NCBI GenBank assembly: GCA_905250025.1
Contig: CAJNOJ010000027.1
Span: forward strand, 1 to 64,000
Source: Adineta ricciae
Taxonomy: Eukaryota > Rotifera > Eurotatoria > Adinetida > Adinetidae
Length of the DNA: 64,000 nucleotides
Direction of reading: 5' to 3'
In this document: in pieces, positions 1 to 12,688 of the stretch
How the letters are laid out: every line of letters starts with the position of its first letter
Numbering within the stretch: the first letter of the stretch is position 1
The notes under the pieces: generated by a model
What the model was told of the DNA's origin: nothing
Seen by the model: the letters and a program-made list of their open reading frames with translations, nothing else
Database searches by the model: none
Program-made: the position numbers and the translations under genes

Positions 1-3000
1 GTTATCGTACACAATATGATGTTCCTACGAAACAAGTCGTTCTTCAAATTGACGAGGTCCGACCAGAAGATGCTGGTCAGTATGCGGTAGTTGCAGCCAA
101 CCCAATCGGTCAAGAAACAACCGTAGGCTCGTTGACAGTTGTACCAGAACGGACAGGTGAAGAGAAGCGTCCATTAGGACAACCACAAGGCAAAACGCCA
201 CGACCTGTGGAAGTAGCACCTGGTGTTGATTTTCAACCAACGGATACAACACCGGCTGCTCTGAAGGAGAATCGTGGTCCGCGCGTCATGGTGCCATTGA
301 AGGATGGTGATACTAAGGAAACTATGCCTTTAGTGTTAACGGCAACAATTGATGCAGGCTCGCCAATGTCGACGGTAAGATTTTACTAAAGCGGCATGTA
401 GGTCTATCATACAGAAGGTAGTCAACATAGATAATAAACACTATATATGAATATAATGTGTAGTTCACTTAAATGAAATCACATCCTTTGTGGCAGGAAG
501 TGGAATAAGCGTTAAATTTATTTCGTGTCTCTTTTCAGCTGACCTGGTTCAAAAATGGTCAACCACTAGTTGCTGGTGATCGATTCATCACGAAGTATGA
601 TGTCGTGCCAAAGATTCTTACGCTGGAAATACTCAATGCACGACCTGAAGATCAGGGAACATACACAGTGCAAGCAAAGAATCCTCTTGGTGCTGATGAA
701 ACAAGCGCAAAAGTCACAGTTCGACCACTGACGAACACCGATGCTCAAGAATTCGCCCAGCCAAAACCGCTTCAAGTCACTGCACCGCAACCCACTCAAC
801 AGGACCTGAAACAACCACAGGCACCAAAAGTTGTGAAACCGTTGGAGAACATCGAAGCACCTAAAGGGTCACCGGTTTTATTCCGTGCCACCATCACTGG
901 CAAACCTACACCTACAGTAAGATCGTCTGAGAAATAAATCCATATATTGACTCCTTCATTTTTCTTCGTTCGCAGTTCACATGGTTTAAAGATAACAAGC
1001 CACTGCAGGCGTCACCTCGTTATCGTACACAGTACGATGTTCCTACAAATCAAGTTCTATTACAGATCGATGAAGTTCGACCTGAGGATGTGGGCAAATA
1101 TGCTGTTGTCGCAGCCAATCCAGTAGGTCAAGAGACGTCTGCGGCTTCACTCACCATAGCCCCTGAGAGCACTGGTGAAGAGAAGCCTCTTTCTAGTCAA
1201 CCACCGAGCAAAACACCACGACCAGTAGAAATGACACCAGGCGTTGATTTTGAACCAATGGATACAACACCACTGCAACCGGAAGAAACACACGCACCAC
1301 GAGTTATCGTGCCGTTGAAAGACCGCGAAACAAAAGAGACTATGCCTGCTATTCTCTCCACCACTATCGATCTTGGATCACCAAATGCGAAGGTAAGCAC
1401 CCATGATGATAGGTACTATCTTCGTTTCGAAACGATAGACAACGTATCTCTACTTTTCATGAATACAATGATCGCCGGCATTTCAACGATTTCTCTGTTT
1501 TCAGTTCACCTGGTTCAAGAATGGTCAACCACTTGTCGCCGGTGATCGATTTATCACTAAATACGACGTTGTACCGAAGATACTCACTTTGGAAATCCTC
1601 GATGTACATCCTGAGGACCAAGGAACATATACCGTTCGTGCTACAAATCCAGTTGGAACCGATGAGACTACGGCCAAATTAATCGTAAAGCAATTGACAA
1701 ACACTGATGTTCAAGCATTCACACAGCCGAAACCGCTTGAAGTAACTGCACCGCAGCCAACTCGGGAAGACATGCAACAACCGCAGCCACCGAAAGTAGT
1801 CAAACCGTTGGAGAACGTCCAGGCACCGAAAGGATCGCCGATCCTTCTCCGTGCCACTATTGTCGGAAAACCCACACCTACAGTAAGCATCCTTGTATAG
1901 CTGACTTCTATTGCAAAAAGTACGGTTTCGGTTTTAGTTCACATGGTTCAAAGATAACAAACCATTGCAAGTATCGCCTCGTTACCGAACACAATACGAT
2001 ATTCCTACAAAACAAGTTGTTCTTCAAATCGATGAGGTTCGACCAGAAGATGCTGGTCAGTACACAGTAGTTGCTGCCAATCCAGCTGGTCGAGATACAA
2101 CCACCAGTTCTCTTACTGTTATACCAGAGCGCAATGGCGAAGACAAGCGTCCTTCTGGGCAACCACAAAGCAAATCGCCCCGACCCGTAGAAATGGCGCC
2201 CGGTGTCGACTATCAACCGACCAATGTGTCACCATTAGCACCAGAAGACAATCGTGCTCCGCGAGTATTAGTACCATTAGAGAATAAGGAAACGAAGGAA
2301 AGTATGCCTGTTATTTTCTCAACCACGATCGATACTGGCTCACCTACAGCAACAGTAAGATTTGCTTCGTTGTTTTATTAATGGTAACTCGATTTCTTGT
2401 AGTTTACATGGTTTAAAAATGGCCAACCGCTCGTCGCTGGTGATCGATTCATCACAAAATATGATGTCATACCTAAGCGTCTCACGCTGGAAATACTCAA
2501 TGCACGACCAGAAGACCAAGGAACTTACACAGTACAAGCAACGAATCCATTTGGTACTGATGAAACCACGGCCAAATTAGCCGTGAAACCATTAACAAAT
2601 ACTGATGCGCAAGAATTTGGTCAACCTAAACCTTTGGAAGTGACTGCACCGAAAGCATCTCAACAAGACATGCAACAGCCGAAACCGCCGAAAGTCATTG
2701 TGCCATTGGAAGATGCTGAAGTTAGCAAAGGTTCACCAGTGCTACTTCGCACGACCATCACTGGAAAACCGACACCGAAAGTAAGAATATTCTGCTAGAG
2801 ACGTGAACTTTGTACAGTATTCGTTCATATTTAGTTCACGTGGTTCAAAGAAAACAAGCCTTTGCAAGCTTCGCCCCGTTACAGAACACAGTACGATGCT
2901 CCTACAAATCAAGTGGTTCTGCAAATAGACGAAGCTCGGCCTGAAGACGTTGGACAATATCGTGTCGTCGCAACTAACCCAGTAGGCGAAGATTCCACAG

Positions 3001-6000
3001 GCGGCAAACTGACATTGATACCAGAGAAAGTTGGCGAAGACACATCACATACTGTACCGATGGATAAGAAACGTGGACTCGGAAAACCGCAAGGAAAGAC
3101 ACCTCGACCTGTGGAAATGGTGCCCGGTTTGGACTTCCAGCCGAGCACATCGTCACCAGCAGGTCCAGAAGAGAATCGACCACCACGCGTACTAATTCCC
3201 TTGACTGAAGGCGATGTCAAGGAAACAATGCCTGCTTTACTAACAGCCACCATAGATGCAGGTTCACCACTCGCAACGGTAAGCAGTCGGTTAGATGTTT
3301 GCAACAGGCTTGAATAAGCACCGAGGAATATATATTTCTGAGCTTCTTTCACTTCTTATTGGTCTTACAAAATGAAACCTCACTGCTCTATAAACTAGAC
3401 ACTCTGAAGTGTATCTCTCTAAAAAAAACTATACAGGAATTTACGAACACAAATATTGCATGATTTTATTTCTTACAGTTCACATGGTTCAAAAATGGAC
3501 AACCACTCGTTGCTGGTGATCGTTTTATCACCAAGTATGATGTCGTACCAAAGACGGTCACTCTGGAAATTCTCGATGCACGACCTGAGGATCAGGGAAC
3601 GTACACACTACGTGCTGCAAACCCAATTGGCACTGATGAAACCACAACCAAATTAACCGTGAAACCATCGACAAATACCGATGCACAGCAATTCGCTCAA
3701 CCTAAGCCATTGCAAGTGACAGCACCGCAACCAACTCAACAAGATCTGCAACAGCCGCAACCACCGAAAGTCATTACACCCATAGAAGATGCAGAAGTAG
3801 TTCAAGGATCACCAGCCCTACTACGTGCCACCGTCACTGGAAAACCGACACCAACAGTAAGAACTGAAAATAATAGATATCACTCTTTTGTAGAAAAACA
3901 TTGTCTATCTAGTTCACTTGGTTCAAAGACGGTAAACCACTACAGGCATCACCTCGACTTAGAACGCGGTATGACGCACCGACCAATCAAGTCCTTCTTC
4001 AGATCAACGATGTTCAACCGGAAGACGTCGGCCAGTACCTAGTGGTTGCTACGAATCCGGCAGGCGAAGACTCCACGGGTGGGAAAGTGAACTTAATACC
4101 CGAAAAGAGTGGCGAAGACACTTCAGACACGGTTCCTACTGGACTAGGACAGCCACAAGGCAAAACACCACGACCATTGAAAGTGGTGCCAGGTCTAGAC
4201 TTCAAACCGGAGAGCGCCATACCTGACGAAAATCGACCGCCACGCGTGATTATACCACTCAAGGATGGTGATGTTAAACAGACTATGCCAGCTTTACTCA
4301 CAACCACAATTGATGCTGGTTCACCCACAGCAACGGTAAGCGTGGATTCCTTATTCACGGAGAATGATTCCTTTTGTGTAGTTCACATGGTTCAAGAATG
4401 GTCAACCTCTGGTTGCTGGTGATCGTTTTATCACCAAGTATGATGTTGTACCAAAGACACTGACATTGGAAATACTCAACGTGCAACCGGAGGACCAGGG
4501 CGCCTACACGGTTCGAGCAACAAATCCCGTGGGTAGTGATGAAACGACAGCGAAGCTAACAGTTAAACCACTGACGAATGCTGACGCTCAAGATTTCGCA
4601 CAACCAAAACCGCTAGAAGTAAGTGCACCGAAACCAACTCAACAAGAGATGCAACAGCCACAACCGCCGAAAGTTATCGTGCCGTTGAAGGACGCTGACG
4701 TACGAAAGGGATCACCAGCTCTTCTTCGTGCTACTATCACTGGAAAACCGACACCAACAGTAAGCGTTCTACTACAGTGAATAGTGAACTATTGTAAGCA
4801 TTCCTTCATTTCTAGTTCACTTGGTTCAAGGACGGTAAACCACTTCAGGCATCACCTCGACTTAGAACGCGGTATGACGCACCGACCAATCAAGTGCTTC
4901 TTCAGATCAACGATGTTCAACCGGAAGACGTCGGTCAGTATCTTGTGCTTGCCACAAATCCGGCTGGCCAGGATTCGACTGCTGGTAAAGTGAACTTGAT
5001 ACCAGATAAGGGAGGGGACGAGACTTCTGGTGTTGTGCCGACGGAGAAGAATCGTGGATTAGGGAAACCACAGGGTAAAACACCACGACCATTGAAAGTA
5101 GTACCTGGTCTGGATTTTCAACCAACAAGTCCCGCGCCAGAACAGAACAGGCCACCGCGCGTTATTGTACCTCTAAAAGATGGTGAGATCAAAGAAACTA
5201 TGCCCGTGGTACTGAGTGCTATGATCGACGGTGGTTCACCCATGGCTAAAGTAAGTTGCCGTAAATTGATGAAATGGTTCGCAGTGCTGAAGATTTCATT
5301 TCTAGTTTACTTGGTTCAAGAACGATCAGCCATTGGTTGGAGACCATCGGTTTATCACCCGATACGATGTGAAGCCAAAGATCGTTACGCTAGAAATCCT
5401 TAACGCACGACCCGAAGATCAAGGAACGTATACCGTTCGTGCTACAAATCCAATTGGAAGCGATGAAACAACGGCTAAACTAGCCGTTAAACCGTTAACA
5501 AATGCTGATACGCAAGGATTCTCTCAACCAAAACCATTGCAGGTACCCGCACCACAACCAACTGAGCAAGAGATGCAACAACCGCAACCGCCGAAAGTCA
5601 TCGTACCATTGAAAGATTTAACTGTACGAAAAGGCTCTCCAGTATTATTGCGAGCTACTATCGTTGGTAAACCTACCCCAACCGTAAGAATTTCTTTCCT
5701 TCTTTGAGTTTCGGAGGATAATTTGCCACTTTGTTTCATCGTTAGTTTGCCTGGTTCAAAGATGGCCAACCATTACAAGCGTCGCCTCGTTTCCGAGTAC
5801 GCTACGATGCCCCAACAAAACAAGCTCTTCTTCAAATCGATGAAGTACGGCCTGAAGATGTTGGACAGTATCTGGTACTTGCGACAAATCCGGCCGGACA
5901 AGATTCCACAGGTGGCTCTGTCAGCTTGATACCGGAGAAGGGAGGCGACGAGACTTCCGGTGTTGTACCAGCGGAGAAGAATCGTGGACTAGGAAAACCA

Positions 6001-9000
6001 CAAGGCAAGATACCGCGACCGTTGAAGATCGTGCCTGGTGTTGATTTTCCACCAGAGATAGCTCCAGATCAAGCACGTAAATTGAAACCTGTAACACCTG
6101 CAACGAAAGCTGAGAAGGCCATACCACTAGAACAAATGAGACCGCCACGTGTCATTGTGCCATTGAAAGATAGCGAGTTTGAAGAATTGATGCCAGTACT
6201 GCTCACAGCAACGATCGATGCTGGCTTGCCAATTGCATCGGTGAGTAACTCTTCTGAAATTCAATGGTTGACATCATGTTAATGATTTGTGCTCTCTTCT
6301 AGTTTGTTTGGCTGAAGAATGGACAACCACTTCTGGAAGGTAACAGATATACTACGAAATACGATCTACCGAACCGAACTATAACCTTACAAATCCTTGC
6401 GTCGCGTCCTGACGATCAAGGTGTTTACACTGTTCGTGCAACTAATCCAGTTGGTAGCGACGAAACATCGTGCAAGTTAACCGTTCGACCTGTCGCATCA
6501 ATCGATACACGACCATTCATCGATGCTGATCGTTTTCGTCCATTGGAAAATCGACCATATTCAGGTCCACATACTAGTGACGAAAAACAACCACTTCGTC
6601 CTCCTAAAGTACTCATACCAATGAATAACCTTCAACTGAAGGAATATGAACCTATTGTACTGAAAAGTATCATCGACGCTGGTTATCCTATGGGTAAATT
6701 TACATGGCTCAAGGATGGACAACCATTACCGGCTTCAAATCGATATCGTACAAATTATGACATCAATACACGTACTGCATCGTTATTTATCGATGCTGCA
6801 CGTCCAGCAACGGACACAGGCCCATATACGGTTCATGTGGAAAATCCTGTCGGTAAAGATGAAACAACTGGTGTAGTCAATGTTGAACCAACGCCAGCGA
6901 TCGATGATCGACCATTCGTTCCACCCAGCAGATTTGGCAAACTTGAGCCACCTGCACGCACAGCCGGCATGGGTCCTCGCGGTCCCATTCTTCAACCAGA
7001 TGAAACAGGCAGAGATCGTGAAAATATGCCACCATGGATTCGTTTAGTCAAAGGTCTAGAAGATCAAGTCATTGATGAATCTAAAGCAGCACATCTTGTG
7101 TGTATGGTTGATGCACATCCAGCCGCCACCGTAAATACGCATAACTGTTTAGTTCTTTTTCTAACAATATTACAAAAAATTAATTTGATGTTTAGATCAA
7201 CTGGTTTAAAGATGATCATCCCCTCGTTGTATCGCAACGCTTCATGCCTGAATATGACAGCAAAACTGGTGTTGTTCGTCTTTCGATCTATCCTGTCTAT
7301 GCAGCTGACTCAGGACCATACACAATGGTTGCTCGTAATATAGCTGGAGAAGTAACAACAAAATGTACATTACGAATTGAACCCACTGTTGGTGTGGAAG
7401 AAAATCCGCTGGTGAAATTTGCTGGTCTTCGCAAGACACCACAGCAACCATCGACAGCTGGTTCTGAGCCTTCGCACAAGCCAGTTCTACCTGACGAAGG
7501 ACAAAAACCATACTTCATTAAAGTTCCAGTCGATCGAGAAGTGCCAGAAGGACAATTAGTTCGTCTTGATTACATACCAGCAGGACGTCCTGAGCCAAGC
7601 TTAACATGGTTTCGTAATGGTTTACCATTACAACCCAACGATGCTGATCATCATGATGTAGTCAATGAAGGTGGTGTTCATTCATTGCTTGTACACAATC
7701 CGAAATTAGGACCAACTGTTGAATATACCTGTGTGGCGAAGAACAAATATGGCGAAGCACCATTTACTGTTCATCTTAGTGTCGTTCGTACGTTGACTTA
7801 TGATATATAAAAATGACTTGAGAATATTATCGACTTTTCATTTCCTTTTAGCACGCAATGCCAATATTGCTCCTTACTTTATCGAACAACTTTACAATAT
7901 CATTATCATCGAAGGTCAAGATGCACAACTGGATGCTTCTGCAGAAGGTTTTCCTGAACCAAAAGTTGCCTGGGAGAAAGAGGGTAAACCTCTTACTCCG
8001 AACAAAGAATACAAGTAAGAAAGCTCATTTCTAATAAACTCCTACTTTTCACCAAACCGTCTCGTTTGATCATCGTTAGAGTTGAATTCGAAGGAGCGAA
8101 AACAACATTATACATACGAAATGCTAAGATGATTGATGCTGGCTGGTATCAATGTACGGCAACTAGTCCTGCAGGAACCGCAGTTACCAAATGTAAAGTT
8201 ACAGTTATTCGTATGTATTTCATTGTTGATACATTCACCGAGTTGCACTCCGCCATTTTCCTCTATTAGCATTATCTGAAGCTAGTCAATATGCAAAAGA
8301 ACTACCACAATTCGGACCTCAAACGTTATCTAAACTACCAACGTATGTTGTAATTCAATGTAAAATAGATCGTATATGTGTGTTTATTTAGTTTACCGCA
8401 AGAAGACATTCGATCGAAATACATGACTGTTCCAGCCAAACCAGCGGAGATCAAACCGGAAGAATTATACAAGTTACCAAAACGACCTAAGAAAGCCGAT
8501 AATCCTCTCGAAGAAGCGAAACGGTAAGTTTCCTGAGCAATCTTGTCGAACTTCCAAACTAATGCTCTTTTTCTTTCGAACTCGTAGACGCGGTGTTAAA
8601 GTTTTACCTGATGAAGTTTTGAATACTCTTCAAAAGAGTCTAGAAGAATATCCCGAAGAAGAAATGTATAGCAAAGATCGTCCACAACCACCAAAGTTCA
8701 AAGTTCATCTCAAATCTCATCTGAATCTCAACGAAGACGATGTATGCATATTCGAAGCCAAACTCATACCTGTTCGAGATCCGATGATGCGAGTACAATG
8801 GTTTAAAAATGGAAAACTACTTCATCATGGTAGGAAAGATCATTTTGTAGAAGCGAAATGTTTGTATGTTTGTCTGAATAGCATCAAGAATTATTCCTCG
8901 ATATGACTTTGCTGATGTTTCACTTGAATTTCTGTGGACGTTTGCTGAAGATGATGGTATTTACGAGTGTGTCGCTACTAATCCTTATGGAGAAGATCGC

Positions 9001-9293
9001 ACACGTGCTGAATTGAAATGTCGTCCGAAACGATCAATTATCTACAATACGCAATTGCCCGAAGGCATGGAAGGTGTATCCAAATTACAGATGTTGGAAG
9101 ATGAAATGAGATATACAGCAAGTATGATTGGTTTGGAAGAAAAAGTTCAAGAAAAAGAACCGAAAGCGCCAGAATTTATCATGCCATTAGAAAATATATC
9201 GGTGGATGAAGGTGATAATGCTAAGTTCATTGCTAAAGTTGATGGTCATCCACGTCCACGATTGACATGGTCAATCAACGGCGCTGATATTGC
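1..9293 (+). CDS. Kettin/Sallimus-like giant Ig-repeat muscle protein (partial, interior)
   Basis: About 20 tandem I-set Ig domains joined by 35-50 residue Pro/Gln-rich linkers, over at least 21 exons. Phase-0 exons are 1-374, 539-916, 976-1392, 1505-1882, 1938-2354, 2403-2780, 2835-3278, 3479-3856, 3913-4335, 4382-4759, 4816-5250, 5306-5683, 5746-6240 and 6303-7130. Mixed-phase exons follow: 7196-7787, 7852-8014, 8080-8210, 8270-8342, 8392-8523, 8588-8829 and 8882-9293. Domains begin PPKV-x-x-PL, carry T-W-F-K in strand C and end PEDxGxY...ATNPxG. Near the right end, after an Ig domain, the string TQLPEGMEG and the long linkers are typical of arthropod kettin/Sallimus, which binds actin near the Z-disc; that role is inferred from the family. 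In the first 13 exons both canonical Ig cysteines are replaced (LRAT and YTVRATN). Start and stop are not in the window; the gene is cut by the N at 9294. Obscurin/titin-type alternatives are less likely because of the linker style. Confidence 0.85.
539..6240 (+). repeat. Tandem two-exon (A/B) Ig repeat array
   Basis: Two exon types alternate strictly. Type A exons start at 539, 1505, 2403, 3479, 4382 and 5306, and every one is exactly 378 nt. Type B exons start at 976, 1938, 2835, 3913, 4816 and 5746, with lengths 417, 417, 444, 423, 435 and 495 nt. All introns fall at phase 0 just before the T-W-F-K of an Ig domain, so each exon carries the second half of one domain, a linker and the first half of the next. 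The genomic period is about 0.9-1.1 kb. Type A linkers contain LTNTDAQ...QPKPL and type B linkers contain GKTPRP...PG-DF. Neighbouring B units are very similar at nucleotide level (3930-4038 against 4833-4941), which suggests recent duplication or gene conversion. Confidence 0.9.
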
Positions 9294-9294
9294 N
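9294..9294. other. Assembly gap (single N) breaking the Ig gene
   Basis: The base is N. The Ig reading frame is open up to it and closes in the next few codons after it, in sequence that has no Ig character. The join probably hides unsequenced or wrongly joined DNA that includes the 3' end of the kettin-like gene. Confidence 0.9.
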
Positions 9295-10141
9295 AGAAAA
9301 GGAACTAATCTATTATATTAGTCCCAACCATCGTCGCGAGTGTCGATTACGTGAGAAGTGACGATCAAATTATGTAAACATTTGATGACGTCATCCCGAA
9401 AAAAGCTAGAGAATATGTTTGTACGTATAATATATACTCACACGCACACACATCTACATCAATGCAGCCTCCTCAAACTCGATATCCGCACGTTCTTTAT
9501 CTTCTCGAGGACAAGAAGAAGAAGAAGGAGAAAAACACTGTAAAACGAGAAAATAGATTGATAGGACGAACAAATTATGTTACAGAGACGATCAGGGTTA
9601 TTTCTCTTACTCCTTCTATTTATGTCTATAATCATTAAAAAAACACCCCAAATACCTTCGTATCACCCTTTAAAATAACAAAAATCTGTAAGATTATTAA
9701 TTCGGCATATTCAGATACATAGTTCGTTGATTTTATTACCCACAGTGAGAATAAGAGAACGCAAAGGAGAAAAAAAGAGTCCTATCAAACAGACAAATAG
9801 ACTATTTTTCGATCTTGTATTGTATTTGCGTGCGGATAGAGAGAAAAAGCGGGAGAGAAAGAAGACAGACGGGTTGTATCGTCACAAGCAAACCGAATCG
9901 AACTATGTCAATAGTGGTAGTAGCAGTGGTAGTAATCATAATAGTAGCAACATTCATGTTGATTGTATATGTTCGACACGTACAATAATCGTGTGATGAA
10001 TGAAATACATGCCGAATGCGACGACGCTTTTTCTCTCTCTAATGTATGATGGATGATTTAGTTTCTTTTTCTATTCCTTTAGATCTTTTCTTTTGATTTG
10101 AAAAAGAAAGCAAAGCATCGCCTATTGCATTCCTGTCGATA
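9295..10141. other. Non-coding stretch between the gap and the Cobl-like gene
   Basis: AT-rich DNA with a short CA-type run near 9440 and purine-rich runs (9500-9540, 9760-9780, 9840-9870). No coding exon was recognised. A polypyrimidine-AG acceptor ending at 10082 lies 59 nt upstream of the next start codon and probably marks the 5' end of the mature Cobl-like message or a 5'UTR intron. Confidence 0.6.
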
Positions 10142-12688
10142 ATGATGCCTATTCTGGATCAAAGTCCAGGCCATCATCATCATGGTCATGGCCATCAAGT
10201 ATTCTATCATCAGCAGCCTGTGCCAGAACAAGCTGGTAAAATGCAATTGACTCTTATCTTACCGAATGGCGTACCATCAGTGATTAATGTTGATGCAAAG
10301 TAATTGATTTAATTGAGTCAAACACGATTATGACAATCAAATCGTGTTATTTTGCTTCGTTTTAGCACACCAATGATGGATTTATTGGTGCAAGCAGCTT
10401 CATTGAATAAACTTAGCCCGAGCGGACACTCACTCGTTGTTCTCGATTCTAATCAGCATATGATTCATTTCAAGCCTAATCAAACCGTTGGACAAATCGG
10501 TATGTCGTTCGAAAGTTCTTTGAGAAGAAAAAGAGCTAATTAGTTTCTAATCGAAATCTTTTAGTGAGAGGCTGTCAACTGCCACAAGTCAATGGTAATA
10601 TTACTGAACTTTTATTTGACGATTCTATGATAGAATATTTGTAGGTTCATCAACAATTAGTCTACTTCCTAAAGAGATCTCTCAATCACACCCGTCATCG
10701 AAGAAGAAAGCTCAACCATTTGAAGTACGTTCGACTTTGATTACATTTTAATCGACAATTCATTTCTTTCTGCTTTTTTTCTAAAGATAACCGTTCGTCT
10801 ACAAGTGAATCTTCCAGATGCTCAAAAGATCCTATTACGTGTCGATCCAACATTGCCATTACATGAAATTAAAGAACAAATATGTAAACAAAAGAGATAT
10901 GTCGATTCAAATCGTTACACGCTACGTCTACCACATAAACTTGACGAGCCGCTATTACTTGGACTCTCTTTGGCAGAATATAAAACCAATGAGATCACTT
11001 TAGTGCGTCTGAAACATGGTACATTTCTCTTTCGATAGAAATACAACTTCTTACGATTGACTTGATCTTTAGATTCAACGACGACTACAAATCAAATTCA
11101 ATCATTCGATCGTCTCTATCGCACACGTTCAGAAAGTCAACCGCCACGAGATCTAATGCAAGAAGTTCAACAAGAACATCAGGAGTTAATCAACAGCAAA
11201 CATGTAATATCCTTTTTATTATACCATTATGATCTTCTATCTTCATCTTTTTCTTGTAGCGTCCAGCAAGTGTTCAATTGAATCCTCTGCAAGGTCAAAA
11301 TACGAGTTCATTTCCAACGCGTCCGACACATCCAAAGACGTCTCATACGTCTCTTCATGCTTATTGGAACGATCCTAACTTCGATACACAATCTCAAACA
11401 TCGAATTGTTCATCGACAACCAAGAAACGACAGGCACCAAGACCACCGGACCATGTTAGTCCAACTCTTAACGAACAATCTCAACAGTTAGAACATCATC
11501 AAAGTCAAGAGTCGTTAACCGAAAGTTTAAATGGAACAAAACACAAACGTAAAGCTCCGATTTCACCCCACACCACTACTTCTCAAGAAGAAGAAGCTAA
11601 CGGAGACCAACAAGTTAAAACCGACAACGAATCACAACCACACACAGATGAGCAACATATTGAATGCGTTCGCGTTCAGGAATCGACTTCTTCAATAACA
11701 CAAACTCAAGAACAGATTCATTCGGAATTGCAATCATCATCTACACCTATTTACTCCCAAATACAGAAAACTAAAGAAGGAACACCCAACGAGCCTCACT
11801 ATTCAACGGTTAAATCATCACCTACACAGCCGGTCCCACCACGCGAAGATCATGCTAAAACGACACCGTCGAACTATGGCGTCGAGGAAATTGTTCAAGC
11901 CGGAATTGCCGAACGTCCGACTAGATCAGCTAGCAAACCATCGAAAAAAACCAAGTCAACCGATGGTCTAACTAAAATCATCACCGATCACAATGAACGG
12001 GCACAAATCTATCAAGCAAATGAAAAACAAGCGGAAAACGTTTCGTATTTTCGTGTGGCAAAAAGTCGACATGGTAAATTCGAAACTGATAATCAAGGTT
12101 TCGTCAATACTACGTCAAATGTTTTCGATTCAACAACCGATCAAAAACAAATACAGAATACAGATGAAAATGATCAATCGCAAATTCTCGATGCCGAACA
12201 ACTAGCAGTATTATTGAATAGTAACGAAAAACCACCCACGCCCATTCAGGTTTGTTCTTGTCAATCCTTGCAATCCAATTATCTCGCTTGTTTTCGTCTA
12301 TTCTAGCTTGAAGTGACTCAGCGCACGACACATATTTCTGTAAGTAGAAGAACAGTATTGTTTACAATGGAATTATTGCATGAATCTTCTTTTCATCTAG
12401 GTAACTGTGGAAAGCGATCGAAAACAAATCATTACTCGAGCTTCACCAGTACCTCAGCAAAGTTCTTCAACTCCACCAGCAGTAGCACCGAAACCATCAG
12501 GAAAAACCATTACTGAATATCGTACTGTTCGACGTATTGGTCAAGATGGTGAAACAACAACAACGACAACCGTACGAACGGAAACAGTCCCATCAGAACT
12601 AACAGACAATGTCGATCAAACAACTTCACTCACACCGGATCAATCAAGTCAACAACCTCATGACATGGACAATTCGAACAAACAATAA
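10142..12688 (+). CDS. Cordon-bleu-like protein (Cobl ubiquitin-like domain, KRAP-type motifs)
   Basis: Nine exons (10142-10299, 10366-10499, 10565-10594, 10645-10724, 10787-11018, 11073-11203, 11260-12249, 12307-12339, 12401-12688) give 691 aa in a consistent frame. After a His-rich start, residues about 30-110 match the N-terminal block of vertebrate Cobl (LTLILPNGV, then MMDLLVQAASLN and HIKFKP-like HMIHFKPNQTVGQ). Residues about 130-215 match the second, ubiquitin-like half (ITVRLQVNLPDAQK...LPLHEIKEQIC). Two basic-Ala-Pro motifs, KKRQAPRPP and KHKRKAPISP, resemble the KRAP motifs that bind syndapin SH3 domains. The rest is low-complexity Ser/Thr/Gln. I see no convincing WH2 actin-binding motif (LLxxI...LKK), so it may be closer to Cobl-like 1 or have lost nucleation activity. 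Family role: cortical actin remodelling. Two ATGs occur in tandem; the first is used here. Confidence 0.8.
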
